From Hofstenia miamia (Eukaryota > Xenacoelomorpha > Acoela > Hofsteniidae): a stretch of 45,737 bases of DNA. The position numbers and the translations under genes are program-made. Where the stretch lies: assembly GCA_900660155.1 (NCBI GenBank), contig CABFPE010000057.1:812088-857824 (forward strand), in the 5' to 3' direction. Below, piece after piece: positions 12,761 to 24,197 of the stretch (its first letter is position 1; the number at the start of each line of letters is the position of its first letter). The notes below the pieces were generated by a model. It had not been told where the DNA came from and did no database searches. It saw nothing but the letters and a program-made list of their open reading frames with translations.

Positions 12761-15379
12761 ATCACCAACTTACAAAGTATGCTTCACGCAAAGTTTTCAA
12801 ATTTGGCTTTGCTGAAAAGTTAGGGCCTTTTTGAAATTGTAATATGGATGCTAGGTACAATCTTAGTCCTAATCAAGCTTGAGATTGTGCGGATAGAAAA
12901 AGAGCAGGTAAAAGAAATAGTGGCAGTTGCCAGATGTATATATTTGTCTACTAAATTCAATTAGAACAGCATTCCGCTATTTTGTATGAAATTTAAGGGA
13001 TGAAAATGTTTTAATTTTTAAACAATGTCTAATCCAACAATGGAACAATGAAAATTTGTCTGAGCACAAAAACGAATTCCGCTGGTTTATAGCTGGCTAG
13101 ATGCATTGTTTGTCAGTTTATTGTTAAGCGGTGAAATTAATTTAGAGTGTACATCAATCAGTAAATTAATATACAGGGAAATCATTTAGAGCGCACGATT
13201 ATGCCTCATTTAGGAGTTGATGCAAAAAGCTTTTACTTCGTTCACACAATAACCGCCGAGAATGAAAATGTTATTAAATCCAAACAAAGGCTTTGTTACC
13301 CTGTATAGCATAATTCAAAACACACTTTTTAATGCTAAACTTTGTAAATGTCAATGACAGCGGCATTATCAATAATGCATTTTGTTTTAGGTTTCGCACT
13401 TCAAAAGCACATTGCCACACTTCATCCCACTCCAAGCGCGATTCTGCAGATTTAAAATTTATTCATTGATTTTTTCTATTAATAGACAAGCTTTGAATGA
13501 ATAAAACGGTGGGAAACACTTACAAAGCTGTTTTATTGCGATTTATGAGCTAATTACCTGCAGTTTTCATGCAAGAATGCGTTAAGATAAATTATAATAG
13601 CATATGGACCACAGAACTTTAAATATATAATTTTAAAACTATATCCATTAAAGGAATATTAAACAAGGATCTTGGTGGAAAACTTGTAAAAATGTGTGGT
13701 TTTCACAATAGGAATAAATTCCATTGTAACAAACTCACAAATATAACACTTAAACGGTAAAAACATTCCCAGCGTTCATAGAAATTTCTGCTTACAATAC
13801 TACCTCTCTGGTAATTACCATAATTTTAGCAATAGCACAACTTGGCAAAGCTATATATAAATTTCTTCCATTATGGGCATGGGCTGGTTCGTATAATTGT
13901 TATTTGGTAAGGGTAAGCCTTCCATTCCACATTATGACATTATGTGTATTTTAAATAACGTTTCTTCAAAAACAAATTATATATAAGAAGTTGAAAAAAT
14001 TAAAATAAAATTACAGCGAATTGTGTTTGAAATTCTATTGAAAATTTTAAAATTCTTTAATAGAAAATAAGAAAATGTTATTCTCGGGTTCAGGAAAAAT
14101 TTGAGATACGGGTGGGCATAAATAGGAAAGCAATTTTTTAAAGCGGCGATCGCATTAAGGAAACTATCCCCCGCACATCACTAGTCTAGGTACAGTACAT
14201 TGAGTAAGTAGTTTTCCAAATTTCCAGTCAGTATTCTTTTATAACTTGCGCTCTTTGTCACATTAAGTATTTGAAGTCCTCATATGGTCGATTACGATTA
14301 TAAAATAGGCCAAATTATCCGACATTAAAACTGGCACTTTCGATGATTAATTATAGTAAGGGATAAATTAACAATAGTGTCAACAACTTTGCTCCAGGAA
14401 ACTGAAATTTGTAAGAAAAACTAGCCATGCTACTAAATTTTGATAAGAACTCAAAAGCTATATAATTTATCCCACAATAGATTTTTACTGTATTCAAGAT
14501 CTCAAGAAAAACGGGTAAATTTATGATTATCATGTGACCAACAAGTACTCTGCAAAGCAGTTCGATTACTGAATTTTGCAATTTGTTCATGCGCTAAGTA
14601 AAAACAATTTTACTGCAAGATGAAAGTGCTTTCGACAGCAAAAGATTTGGAGAAATTTATGAGAGCTCTGTAAAACGAAGCTCATAAAAATCTTATCTCA
14701 TTGATATTTCGTCTTTGGGTGAAATGAGCCTTCAGCAACATAGAGATGTTAGTCGGAACATAGAATGAAAGATTTACCTGTGGACATTCATTCAAAAGTC
14801 AGCAAGTGCTCTCAATTAAGCAACAAAGAAAACAAAATGTACAGATGCATACTTAGACTTCTGGCAGTAGAGCGCGATAAAAGAAACTTTTATGGCTTAC
14901 AAAAATTCGCTATAAATTATCTGTTATAATTCAATTGTAGATAAATTATGTATTGAATTTTTTCAAAACAATCCAAATGAACTAAACTTCGAGTCTTCTA
15001 TCAGTAATTATTGCCTCATTCCAGCACCCACCTCGTGCTAAGTCCAATAATAAAACTAACACTGCTAAATTTTATGATACGTAACACATTTCCAGCGGTT
15101 GATCTCATTCACCTATTTTTTCCATGTAATGAAGATCACTGGCATTATCCTGTACTAATGAGGTTCGTGTTTTGAAGTTGCAACTCAAAACTCACGAATC
15201 TCATATTTTCACAAGAAAATAAAAGTAGTTCCCCAGGTAAGTTCATTGTTAACTCATTATTAAAAATCAAGCTTTTTGGTCTACGTTTGAATGTTTATAG
15301 TGTCAACCAATATTCTCACAAACTTTAACAAATAAAGAGCTTAGTCTTCCATTTGATACTTTTTTATTAGATTACACTA

Positions 15380-15850
15380 GTGTTTTGCTTTATACAGAGG
15401 CGTCTGATTATAAACGCTTATAACTTTATTAGTTTTGCACCAATTTTAATAGAATTTATATATGTTGTAGATGAAACTTTAGAATTTTATTTACTTATTC
15501 ACTTTAGATGTTTACAGTCTCAGAAAAAGCTCGGTGTGCAGCTTGATATGAATGGACCAAAAAGCCCTGTCAATGTTCAAAGGAAGTTTCATTTTGAGTT
15601 TGGACGGAAAAGAGACAGGTAGCATTTGGCGGTGGCACCCAAACTTGATAGCGACTGGTAATATTCAAGATGTATTCTTACTGATGAAAATGTTAATAGA
15701 GTGAAGCAACACCCTCATGAATTTACACGGCATCATCTGCTCTCGGGATCAGCCTTCAACAAATTATTCATGGAATGAAAATGTATCCGTACAAGGTGCA
15801 AGTGCTACACAGAGCTGCAACCGTGCCATGCCATGACTCAAATCTATGGA
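15380..15850 (+). pseudogene. N-terminal relic of a mariner-like transposase
   Basis: On the plus strand the segment decays into pieces of the DNA-binding N-terminus of an arthropod mariner-like transposase. One frame gives 'TDENVNRVKQHPHEF' near 15675-15725 (family pattern TPENVERV). A second frame gives 'GMKMYPYKVQVLH' near 15770-15810, which matches the 'RLHMYPYKVQLL' block that ends the helix-turn-helix region in this family. Upstream is AT-rich sequence with no clear ATG. Stops and frameshifts separate the pieces, and the catalytic half is absent. The element at 23.5-24.2 kb carries the complementary C-terminal half of a similar transposase on the other strand. The family call rests mainly on the MYPYKVQ block. 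Confidence 0.55.
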
Positions 15851-16035
15851 ATATGCAAGCGTCTGAAACTCAATTTTTCTTTGTACAATTTTCTGTTCAT
15901 AATATATTAAATGCTAGTTCATGTGTAATAGTATAAGTGATTCTTAGAAATATATTTGCATAGAAATTACATTGCGGTAATTTTTAAAATGCATTCGTAT
16001 AATATATATCAGGCATTTAATAGAAGGAGTGTTTA

Positions 16036-16096
16036 GGAGGGCTCAGCCCACCTTGTTAAATTAAATTGAGGGGCGCAGCCCCTTGTTAAGTTTATA
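16036..16096. repeat. Tandem pair of GC-rich mini-hairpins
   Basis: Two diverged copies stand side by side: GAGGGCTCAGCCCACCTTGT followed by TTAAATTAAAT, then GAGGGGCGCAGCCCCTTGTT followed by AAGTTTAT. Each contains a short hairpin (GGGCT/AGCCC and GGGGC/GCCCC). This resembles the end of a low-copy DNA element, but no second terminus was found. Confidence 0.4.
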
Positions 16097-16210
16097 CTAG
16101 TATTCGAGTTTTGGATTTCATTTGTTGAGAATATAAATTATAGTCAAAATATATCATTAAAATACAAAACTCAAGATAATAGCCCACCTTATTAATTACT
16201 TAGGAGTACA

Positions 16211-16235
16211 TATATATATATATATATATATATAT
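16211..16235. repeat. (TA)n microsatellite
   Basis: An uninterrupted TA dinucleotide run of about 25 bp in the B-C intron. Confidence 0.9.
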
Positions 16236-17015
16236 GTTCAAAGTAGTTCTAGGCAACGATGTTGCTTTAACAATCACATCTTAAGGAAAATAACCATTGA
16301 AGAAATACATAATTAAGTTCAATTTGAGCAGCAGTTATACCTAATGAAAAAATAATGTTCAAACTAAGTGTTGTGCACGGCTTAATGAAAGTTGTTACAT
16401 GCATGCAAGCTGTTTGAGGTATTGCTAATAAAGTAAGTTATGCGAAACCATCAATTCCCAGGGGATTTAATGATCCCAATCCTATGTTTCTCTATGCATT
16501 AAAATTATTCTTTTCTTTCAGAAATATAACCCTATAGTATGAACACCGCTACCTATTTAAAACTGAGCCGAATTGTAAAGCAACTTCCTCGTTTCTAATT
16601 CACTGTGAAAAGTTGAACATAGAGCACATTTGTAATTGTAAAAACACGTGTTTTTAGGATACAGTGGTTATCCAACCTTAAAATTATTTCTGTTTAATAA
16701 CTCAATGATGTTTTGCCTATGAATTAAAATAGAAATCTCGTTAGCTCATTTGAAAAAGAAAAATTATTAAAATATTCAATCCTAATTAGTTATTCTCTTG
16801 TCTACCGCTAGATGTCAGTTAAAAACAAAATACTTTGAAAAATTCTCTAAGTTAATTCATGTCTTTTGCAATCAAATGACTTTAGAATTAGAGAACATTC
16901 GCTTTGGAATCGAAACAACGATTTCGAACATAGATTACAAATTATTAAGTTAGCAATCAATTTAGCAAGTGCTGTAATATACTGCATGCGTTTGGTGAAT
17001 TGAAAGCAGACATAC

Positions 17016-17230
17016 CTTAAGTACAGTTGTACCAATACTAGCGTTCTCAAAAATTTCACCACGGTAGATTTCTTCGCTAAATTTGGGACCATGGTCATTG
17101 ACATTGGCAATGTTAATAAAAAATGTGTGAGAAGAGCTAAGACGAGGCGTTCCGTGATCAAAGGCCTTTACGGTTAAAGTGTAGCTGTCTTGCGTTTCTC
17201 GGTCCAGATCTTGCACAAGAACAACTTTGC
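17016..17230 (-). CDS. Cadherin exon B: end of one cadherin repeat and start of the next
   Basis: This 215-bp internal exon takes two bases to complete the Gly codon begun by exon A, then encodes 71 codons (residues 35-105 of the joined frame). In order it shows VLVQDLDRE (LDRE calcium motif), SYTLTVKAFDHGTP (the strand and A-DHG-P turn of cadherins), FFINIANVNDHGPKF (inter-repeat linker) and YRGEIFENASIGTTVLK (start of the next repeat, with the E-N calcium motif). The acceptor is TTCGGTTTAG|GC (17231-17232) and the donor is AAG|GTATGT (17015). The linker reads NVNDH where the family usually has DVNDN, so one calcium-ligand Asp position and the final Asn are changed. A longer open frame through this exon in another phase is a shadow. 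The role is extracellular cell adhesion, and the specific cadherin cannot be named. Confidence 0.95.
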
Positions 17231-20200
17231 CTAAACCGAAATATTAAAAAGGTCTTGACATAATAGTTATACAGAGGAAATTTAAATATTGCAACAGTAC
17301 AATTCTAAACTTCAAAATATAATTCTAAACTACAAAATATAAGGGTTTTAGTTCTTAGCGGTAAAATATTTTGCGATAACGGAAAAGGACCAAAATATAT
17401 TATTACTAACTGCAATCTTAACATATAATCCAAACGAACAAACTCAAAGACAAGTTAATCTCTACGGACTTCTATTTTGTAATAAAGACGTCAGTGGTAC
17501 AATCTGTCCTTAATGTTACTAATTGTCTTACAGAAAACTCAATTTCTTTTGTATGTTCCCTAGTAGGCTATATCACTTCTGTCAATTGTAGAATGCCGTC
17601 ATCTTCACAGTGATGTCATATGCAAAAATGTTTTAACATTACCAATAGTCATCATTGAATTAACCGTCGCCGACCATAACCGAAATACAATTAATCGCAA
17701 CCAACAATCAACCAAGGTTACATCGCTGGTCAGAGTTCTTAAAATAATTAAGCCCAGCAAATGCGAAATAAGAAGCAAGTTTTCTGAGAAATCACTTATG
17801 CTTAGCTAAGTTAGTCTATCTTGCATGGACAAATTAGTTTAATAATAAGTGATACAATGAAACTAGGAAGTTAATAGTACTTGGTAAATAATAATAAAAC
17901 TTTCCACGATACATTTTGAATGTGTACATACAAGACTCGGGTCAATATCGGGTTAGGAATCGGGTCTGTTGTTTTGTTGTTTCTGGTCAGGTAGAATCCG
18001 ATCATGTTCGCTAGGAAAATGGAAAATTCGAGTCCAAAATTCAGATATGACAAGAACTGTGCCGCCGATTACGAATATAACAAATAATCCAAATAAAAGT
18101 AATGAGATAACAAACCCAATAATATTTTAACAAAATTGTTTGACAGCATAACACAACAATCTAGTATGGAGTTGACTAAACTTCGTGAGCTTTATGGTTT
18201 GTTTTGCCTAATATGAATAATACAATTTACATGTATGTAAATATGTACGCATTTATATAAAACGAAAATTTTTAGCTAGTTTTGAATTTTCAATTAGCTA
18301 CCTTTTACTTATAAGTACCAAGGGTAATTAGAGCTCTTGTATAAAAATTTTTATGAAAAAAAGAAAATTACTTGATAACGTATTCAATATTCATACCTTT
18401 TGCATTTGGCAATAAATAATATATTGCAAATTTGATCGAGACATATAATGTAGGCTTAATTTTGATTAATCAGGGGAAGACATTGATAATAAAAATTTAT
18501 GTGCAAGGCACCCACGCGTTGTCATCAGAGTGTTAGGCGACATTTTTAATTGCATCACAAAATTTATAATGAAACTAGCATTTGGGTTCATCAAATTCTG
18601 CTATGTTGCGTAAATGTGCATTCTTGCATCAATAATTGACCTGCATTTCCATGTGATTTATTTTCGATTAAACACTCAACTGACATGAAAGAAAAGTGCA
18701 TAAATTTCAAAGCCGTTTATAAAAGAAGTGAGTGTAAATTAATATGAAATTATAAAGCGAAGTAGCAGGTGCATGATTAATTATTAACGAACGCTATTTT
18801 GAGTGTAAACAATATATAGGAGATCGAAATAAGCGATGAAAGTAGGAGACAATAGTTTCTATTTTCATTCATTATTCGTTACCAACTTAATTCGATGAAT
18901 GTAACTATGGTGACAAATGAATTAATGAGTCAAAAAGTCAATCAGAAATCTTACACCAAATTAGGAGGAGGTCACTAAAATCAATCACAGAATCTACATC
19001 AAACATTTCGTTTTATGCTGAATTGAGTAAAGGAGAAAAGAAAATTATGAAGAAAAATATAATATTTTGATAAATAATATAACTGAAAAAAACCTATTTA
19101 ATTTTAAGGGTTTAATCTCTTGAATACACAATGTCTTCCTTCATTGGCAAATTACGAGTGAATCTGTGCTATACAACTAAAAAAAAGAATTTTTTATACT
19201 TATTCATTTCATTCATATGAATTGTTCAATAAAATCTTTGAAATTACATGTTGGAGTCATATACCACAGAAAACGAAAAAACAAAAATGCCCACTTTTAA
19301 CGTTTTTTCATTAAAAAACAAAAGACAATTTGCAAAAATAAAGTTCATTTCCTTCTAGATGAAAACGCATAAATACGGTTAAATTAGCGACCCCCAACAT
19401 CTAACAATGTCATGATTTAAGTAGTGCTTTATTTATTTGAACCAGAAACGTCGTTATCGGAGATAGAGTATTTTGAAGCATTGGCACAGTTACTGTTCTT
19501 TCGGAACACAAATATTTGCATAAATATTGTTTACACAATTGTAGAATTTTTGAGGCCATGCTTGACGTAAAATCGGTTGTCTTTGATAGTTTTTGTAAAT
19601 GTATTTATCATGAAAAACCACAAAGTTGGATTTTCAAATTTTAAGTAAGAAGGTGAACTTCGATAACAACCGTGTGAAATTCATTTCATGAAATATCTTT
19701 GAAGTTTGTGTGACTTTCATCCCCAAATATATTGGCAAAATTTAGATTATTTATGGAGCGTAGGAGAACTAAAATATTAAAGATAATTGGTTAAATTAAA
19801 AAAGCGTAATTAAAAATTCAAGGGAAGCAATTTAACGGAAAAAATTAATTTTTGCAAAAGTACTTCAAACAACATTTTCAAGAGTTGAAAACTTTAAAAG
19901 AATTCAAGTTTAACCTGTGTAATAAATTGATGACATACGTAAAAAACACAAAAATAGCATTGCAAGACGAAATAAAAAATATAACATTTTAATAATAAAT
20001 GAAATTAAAAGTTATAAGATTTGCTCAAATAAAAAAGTGTCATTTATAGTTGATTATGTTGAACATATATTTTTAGTGACTTGTAATTGAATTGTAGCTA
20101 AATAGTTACATTGAGTGTAGGAGTACATATTGAAGTATATAAGTTCGGATATTGTACTGATATTGATGAAATTCTAAAGCTATCCATAAGAACTAAATAT

Positions 20201-22409
20201 AAATGATAAGAGTGATTAAAAGAGTCATAATTATCAATTAGATTAGAAATGATAAATCTGGGTGATCGCGGAAACCTAATTCTCAGTGTAATCAAAAGCG
20301 ACATGTCGCTTAATGACATAAAATATTTAATTAAAGTAACTACGAGCTAGAATGCTTGTCCCGTCACGGAATAATTTACGTACATTTTATTAACAGTCCC
20401 TTGGAGATCTAAACTCCATTAAAAACACCAATTACGCTGCCATTAATTTGAAAAGACAACTTCATAACTTCAATGATAGCCATCTAAGGGACATTTTAAT
20501 TTGAAAAACGTCCCTTCGAGGTATAAATTTGGATAAACAGTTCTCATGACATTTTGATAAATATAGTCCTCATTTAGTGAATAGGTAAATAGATTTGCGG
20601 AAAGTAATTGATAAAACTCAGCAATACATCAAAATCACATTTTTAAACAAAGAATTTTGAAATAAGTGGAACGTATTTCGAAAAATACCAATTAAAAAAT
20701 AATGAAAACCAACTTTATAAACAAAATGAAAAATTCTCCGATGAATATCAATGAAGTGATAGAGAAAAATATAATAAATGACCACATACATACTTAATCT
20801 AAACTCTTCACAATTTTCTATTGATCATTTAAACTCAAAACATGACTGGCTTTTTTACAATACACAGAGAAAATCTACATTATATCTATAACATTAAGAC
20901 CAGCAGGGGACAATAAATGTTGTTAATTATTAACCACTGGAGCAAGCATCTAAACCTTCAATAATGTCGACATTCATATTCAATTTAAAGTGTTGAAATT
21001 CTGAATCTAATATTGAAGGGTCCGCTCAAAGTATAATCAAAGAGTATAAGCTGTTATAGTGTAAAAGATATGTTATAATCACATAAATGTACAAAAAATT
21101 GCCTGAAAAATAAAGCAATAACACTCAAGTAGCATTTTCTGAACACTTGAAATAAAATGACGTTTTAAATTCCAGACATTTAAAACAGCTTTTTAAGGCC
21201 AAGTAATTAGGCCAATTATTCAACTACTTGAAAAACGATGTTTACTGCCTTAGTAATCGTGTTACAGTTATATGTAAATTAATTGCTTACGCATTAAATG
21301 TAATTGAAGTAATTGATAAAGCATTGAGGAAAATGATTAGTTACTGAACATTTGGCGCCAAGAAGTTTAAAGTAAAATTAAGAAATTTGAAAAAGGAAGA
21401 AAACAATAATGGGTTTGAAAGAAAAAGTCAAAGCTAATGGGATGAAACAGAGTGAAAGCAGAGAAAGCGGTAAATGACAACAAAAGTCATCTATTAATTA
21501 AAGATATTGGAAAAAGGAGTACTGTGGAAATCGTATTAAATTTTAAAATCCCATCTCATAAACTGAAATATGAGATAGCTACGCTAATCAAATAAAATAA
21601 ATACAATAAAAACGACACTTGTTTTATGAGCTTACAATGAGATAAATGATTTCAAATAAATATAATTAACAATATTTAAGAATAGAACTTAAGTGTACAA
21701 CAGGTGTTAGCATAGCGTGTTAACATACTACATTGATTATTTTAGATTATTAATTTGGAAACTCATTGGGACTTAGAAGAAGTTCCCTCGAACTTCTACA
21801 TGTATTGCATATATGCTCAGGCCTCCTCTTTTTCTAATATACATTAATGCTTCCATTTATTGTATTTCTCATAACAATTTCATAAGTATACGAAATGATG
21901 TTGGTATGCAAATTTTTACTACAAACATTAATTACCTTCAAGTTTCTTACGATAATGCATTACAATCATATTTCTTTCTCTTTTCCTTTGCTTGCAATAT
22001 TAGATCTCTTATTATTACAGTGTCTAAGTTCGAAATTCCTTGTAAACGAAAAAACTGATTTAAGAAATTGTCCTTAGTAATAATTTATCGCATTATTTAA
22101 ATCACATATTTCTTTTAAAATTTCTCTTCTTGATTGTTATACTTAAAATCCGCTTTACCCAAGTCTACTCACTATTCAAGCAAATGCTGGCCTCTTGAAT
22201 TTCACGTCCTGTGATCCCCCTAAGCTGCGATTCGCAGTGCTGAAATCTTGATTCTTCTCCGTATCACAAATTAAATGCATATAGTATGGCACTCTTCATT
22301 GGAATCACTCCTGAAATTTTTACTTTGAATTTTTTCTCATTCAAGCCAAACTTCTTCCCAAAAAATTATTTTAAATATCTCTATCTTATTTCTCTTAACT
22401 GAATACTTA

Positions 22410-22529
22410 TTGACAGCCAAACTTTGATGTTAATGAATATTTGTCATTTTCTACAAAAACTTTTACTTCTCGTTTGTCCAAATATTTATTTTTAAATGTT
22501 AAATTAATATTTCAAGAGCATTCGATAAT
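22410..22529 (+). repeat. 120-bp direct repeat, copy 1
   Basis: From TTGACAGCCAAACTTTGATG to CATTCGATAAT the sequence is identical, base for base, to 23076-23195. The identity starts and stops sharply: the preceding base is A against G and the following base is G against T. The offset is 666 bp. No coding potential is visible. Confidence 0.95.
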
Positions 22530-22708
22530 GTAGCGATATCGGCACGCCACACAGTGTTTTAGCCTTTTTCGACATTAGTTCTAAAGCAAACAAGTAACAA
22601 ACCGCCGTTTTTATCTCAAATAAAATTACCAGTTCCTTTAGTTTATTAGGTTTTTATTATCATTTATTTTAGTGCATATTTAGTGTGATCTATTTATTTT
22701 ACTATGTT

Positions 22709-22709
22709 N
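22709..22709. other. Ambiguous base (N)
   Basis: The only N in the window, in 'actatgttNagcc'. It lies inside the 546-bp spacer between the two identical 120-bp repeats, which makes an assembly or haplotype join at this place possible. Confidence 0.99.
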
Positions 22710-23028
22710 AGCCAATACTGTATAAATTTTACTAGGCAAGACAATAATGATTTTCGAATTGGGACTTTATTATGTTTCACCAAGATTTTCATCCATTAAT
22801 GCTTGTGAGAACGTTCTTAGTGAACCTAAATAATTGCAAATTATTGGTAATTTTTTTTCTTCTAAAGTATTCAATAGATTAATCGATTTCCAATTATTGT
22901 AATAATTGCAATATCAATTAATTATAGCTTACCCCTGCAGATAGATTTGAAGCAATGCTTAATATATATGTACTATGTTATCATATCAGCATAAATTTCA
23001 TGAGGAATGGAAGCATCTGTGCTCTGTT

Positions 23029-23061
23029 GAGGGGGGGAACGTTCCCCCAGTTCCCCCCCTC
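23029..23061. repeat. Perfect G/C hairpin (12-bp stem)
   Basis: GAGGGGGGGAAC at 23029-23040 pairs perfectly with GTTCCCCCCCTC at 23050-23061 across a 9-nt loop. An overlapping shorter palindrome, GGGGGAACGTTCCCCC, spans 23033-23048. The 9-mer CTCTGTTGA occurs on both sides (about 23022-23030 and 23071-23079), like a target duplication around a 40-bp insert. Read on the minus strand the block begins CAGAGGCGCACCCAGAGGGG, a GC-rich transposon-end style also seen at 12.5 and 26.4 kb. It abuts copy 2 of the 120-bp repeat. Confidence 0.8.
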
Positions 23062-23075
23062 TGGGTGCGCCTCTG

Positions 23076-23195
23076 TTGACAGCCAAACTTTGATGTTAAT
23101 GAATATTTGTCATTTTCTACAAAAACTTTTACTTCTCGTTTGTCCAAATATTTATTTTTAAATGTTAAATTAATATTTCAAGAGCATTCGATAAT
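23076..23195 (+). repeat. 120-bp direct repeat, copy 2
   Basis: Exact second copy of 22410-22529. It begins within the CTCTGTTGA 9-mer that flanks the G/C hairpin, so the duplication boundary and the hairpin insert touch. Confidence 0.95.
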
Positions 23196-23525
23196 TACGT
23201 TTTTTCGCAAATTTCATATTTCACAATCTAGATATTGATTTCAGTTACGTCTGTAAATTCAAATTTAGCACTCTAACTTTTCTTCTAAACCCTTTGCATA
23301 CTTCGAAATTTCGTGTAGATGTGAACTTTTCCTATTTTGTAATTGTCACTAAACAATCTTATGACTTTGCACACATCGGGTTTGGTAGGTCTATGACAAA
23401 AAGCAAGGTAACTGCCTAGTTGATGCATTAGACCTCTTCGTTATATGAAAATTCTGTATGGGAAGTATTTGAATTTTTTTGCAAAAGTCGGACTTTCAAT
23501 TAAAAATGTCAAATATTTTAATTTA

Positions 23526-24197
23526 CAGGGTGTTTCAAAGGTCTTGGGAACATAACGATTTTTAATAACTCAAAAAATATTAGGAGTTGAAAAATAAAAT
23601 TGGTACCGCTGGAAAGGCTAAAGTTTCAAGATTTGTGGGGAATCTTCAAAGTTGCTCAATATGAGTACAATTTGTCACACGGCAGACATCTAGTCGATAG
23701 TCCACTTCCTGCCAAACGCGTTCCAGCTCTCTCGACGTCAATGGTTCCCACAACTGCCATTTCTCGAGCCTTGGAAAGGGCGACACATAAACTTGTTGTT
23801 TGACAAAGCCGCAAAGAAAAAAGTCACACGGAGTAAGATCTGGAGATCTAGGAGGCCAGGGCATGAGAACATCATCACCTCGCCCAGATCTCCCAATCCA
23901 TCTACTAGGCTGCCTTGTGTTAAGAAATTGCCTTTCTCTAAGACTTCAGTGTGGTGGTGCACCATCTTGTTGAAAAATGAATCATCAGATTCTTCTTCTA
24001 ACTGAGCCATTAACCAGTCTTCCAGCATGTTGAGATAGGTTTCACCAGTGATAGTTGCCTCTTCAAAGAAGAACAGTCCATAGACACATTTCTTGGAAAT
24101 TGCTTTAAAATGACACTTTAAAGTCGCACCAGCTTCATTTTTCTACCTGGAATAGTTCATGAGATATACGCATTTGTAAGACTTTTGAAACACCCTG
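23526..24197 (-). mobile_element. Internally deleted mariner-like element with transposase remnant
   Basis: The ends are inverted repeats of about 20 bp, CAGGGTGTTTCAAAGGTCTT and its complement with one mismatch, and each is flanked by TA, the target site of Tc1/mariner elements. At 672 bp it is about half the usual length. On the minus strand it keeps only the C-terminal half of a transposase. Visible blocks are 'CVYGLFFFEEATITGETYLNM', 'LEDWLMAQLEEE', a DGAPPH block with the second catalytic Asp (codon near 23964-23966) that is followed at once by a stop, then in another frame 'WIGRSGRGDDV', 'WPPRSPDLTPCDFFLCGFVK' and 'RVWQEVDYRLDVCRVTN' at the end. The N-terminal DNA-binding half is deleted. 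Frameshifts and stops make it inactive as a transposase source, though the intact ends could be mobilised in trans. Confidence 0.88.

Larger units (their letters stand above)
9645..17015 (-). other. Cadherin intron between exons B and C
   Basis: A phase-0 intron of 7371 bp running from donor GTATGT (17015) to acceptor TTTAG (9645). It is AT-rich and contains an element with GGCGTACGCA inverted ends (12511-12760), a plus-strand mariner-like transposase relic (about 15.4-15.85 kb), a GC-rich tandem hairpin pair (16036-16096) and a TA microsatellite. A 99-bp open segment with splice-like borders at 12042-12140 does not fit the phase of this intron. Otherwise I see nothing in it. Confidence 0.8.

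Noticed and set aside
16847..17161. 104-codon minus-strand open frame over the cadherin exon
   Set aside because: It overlaps exon B in a different phase and extends into the intron. The exon B frame has the cadherin motifs and correct splice sites.
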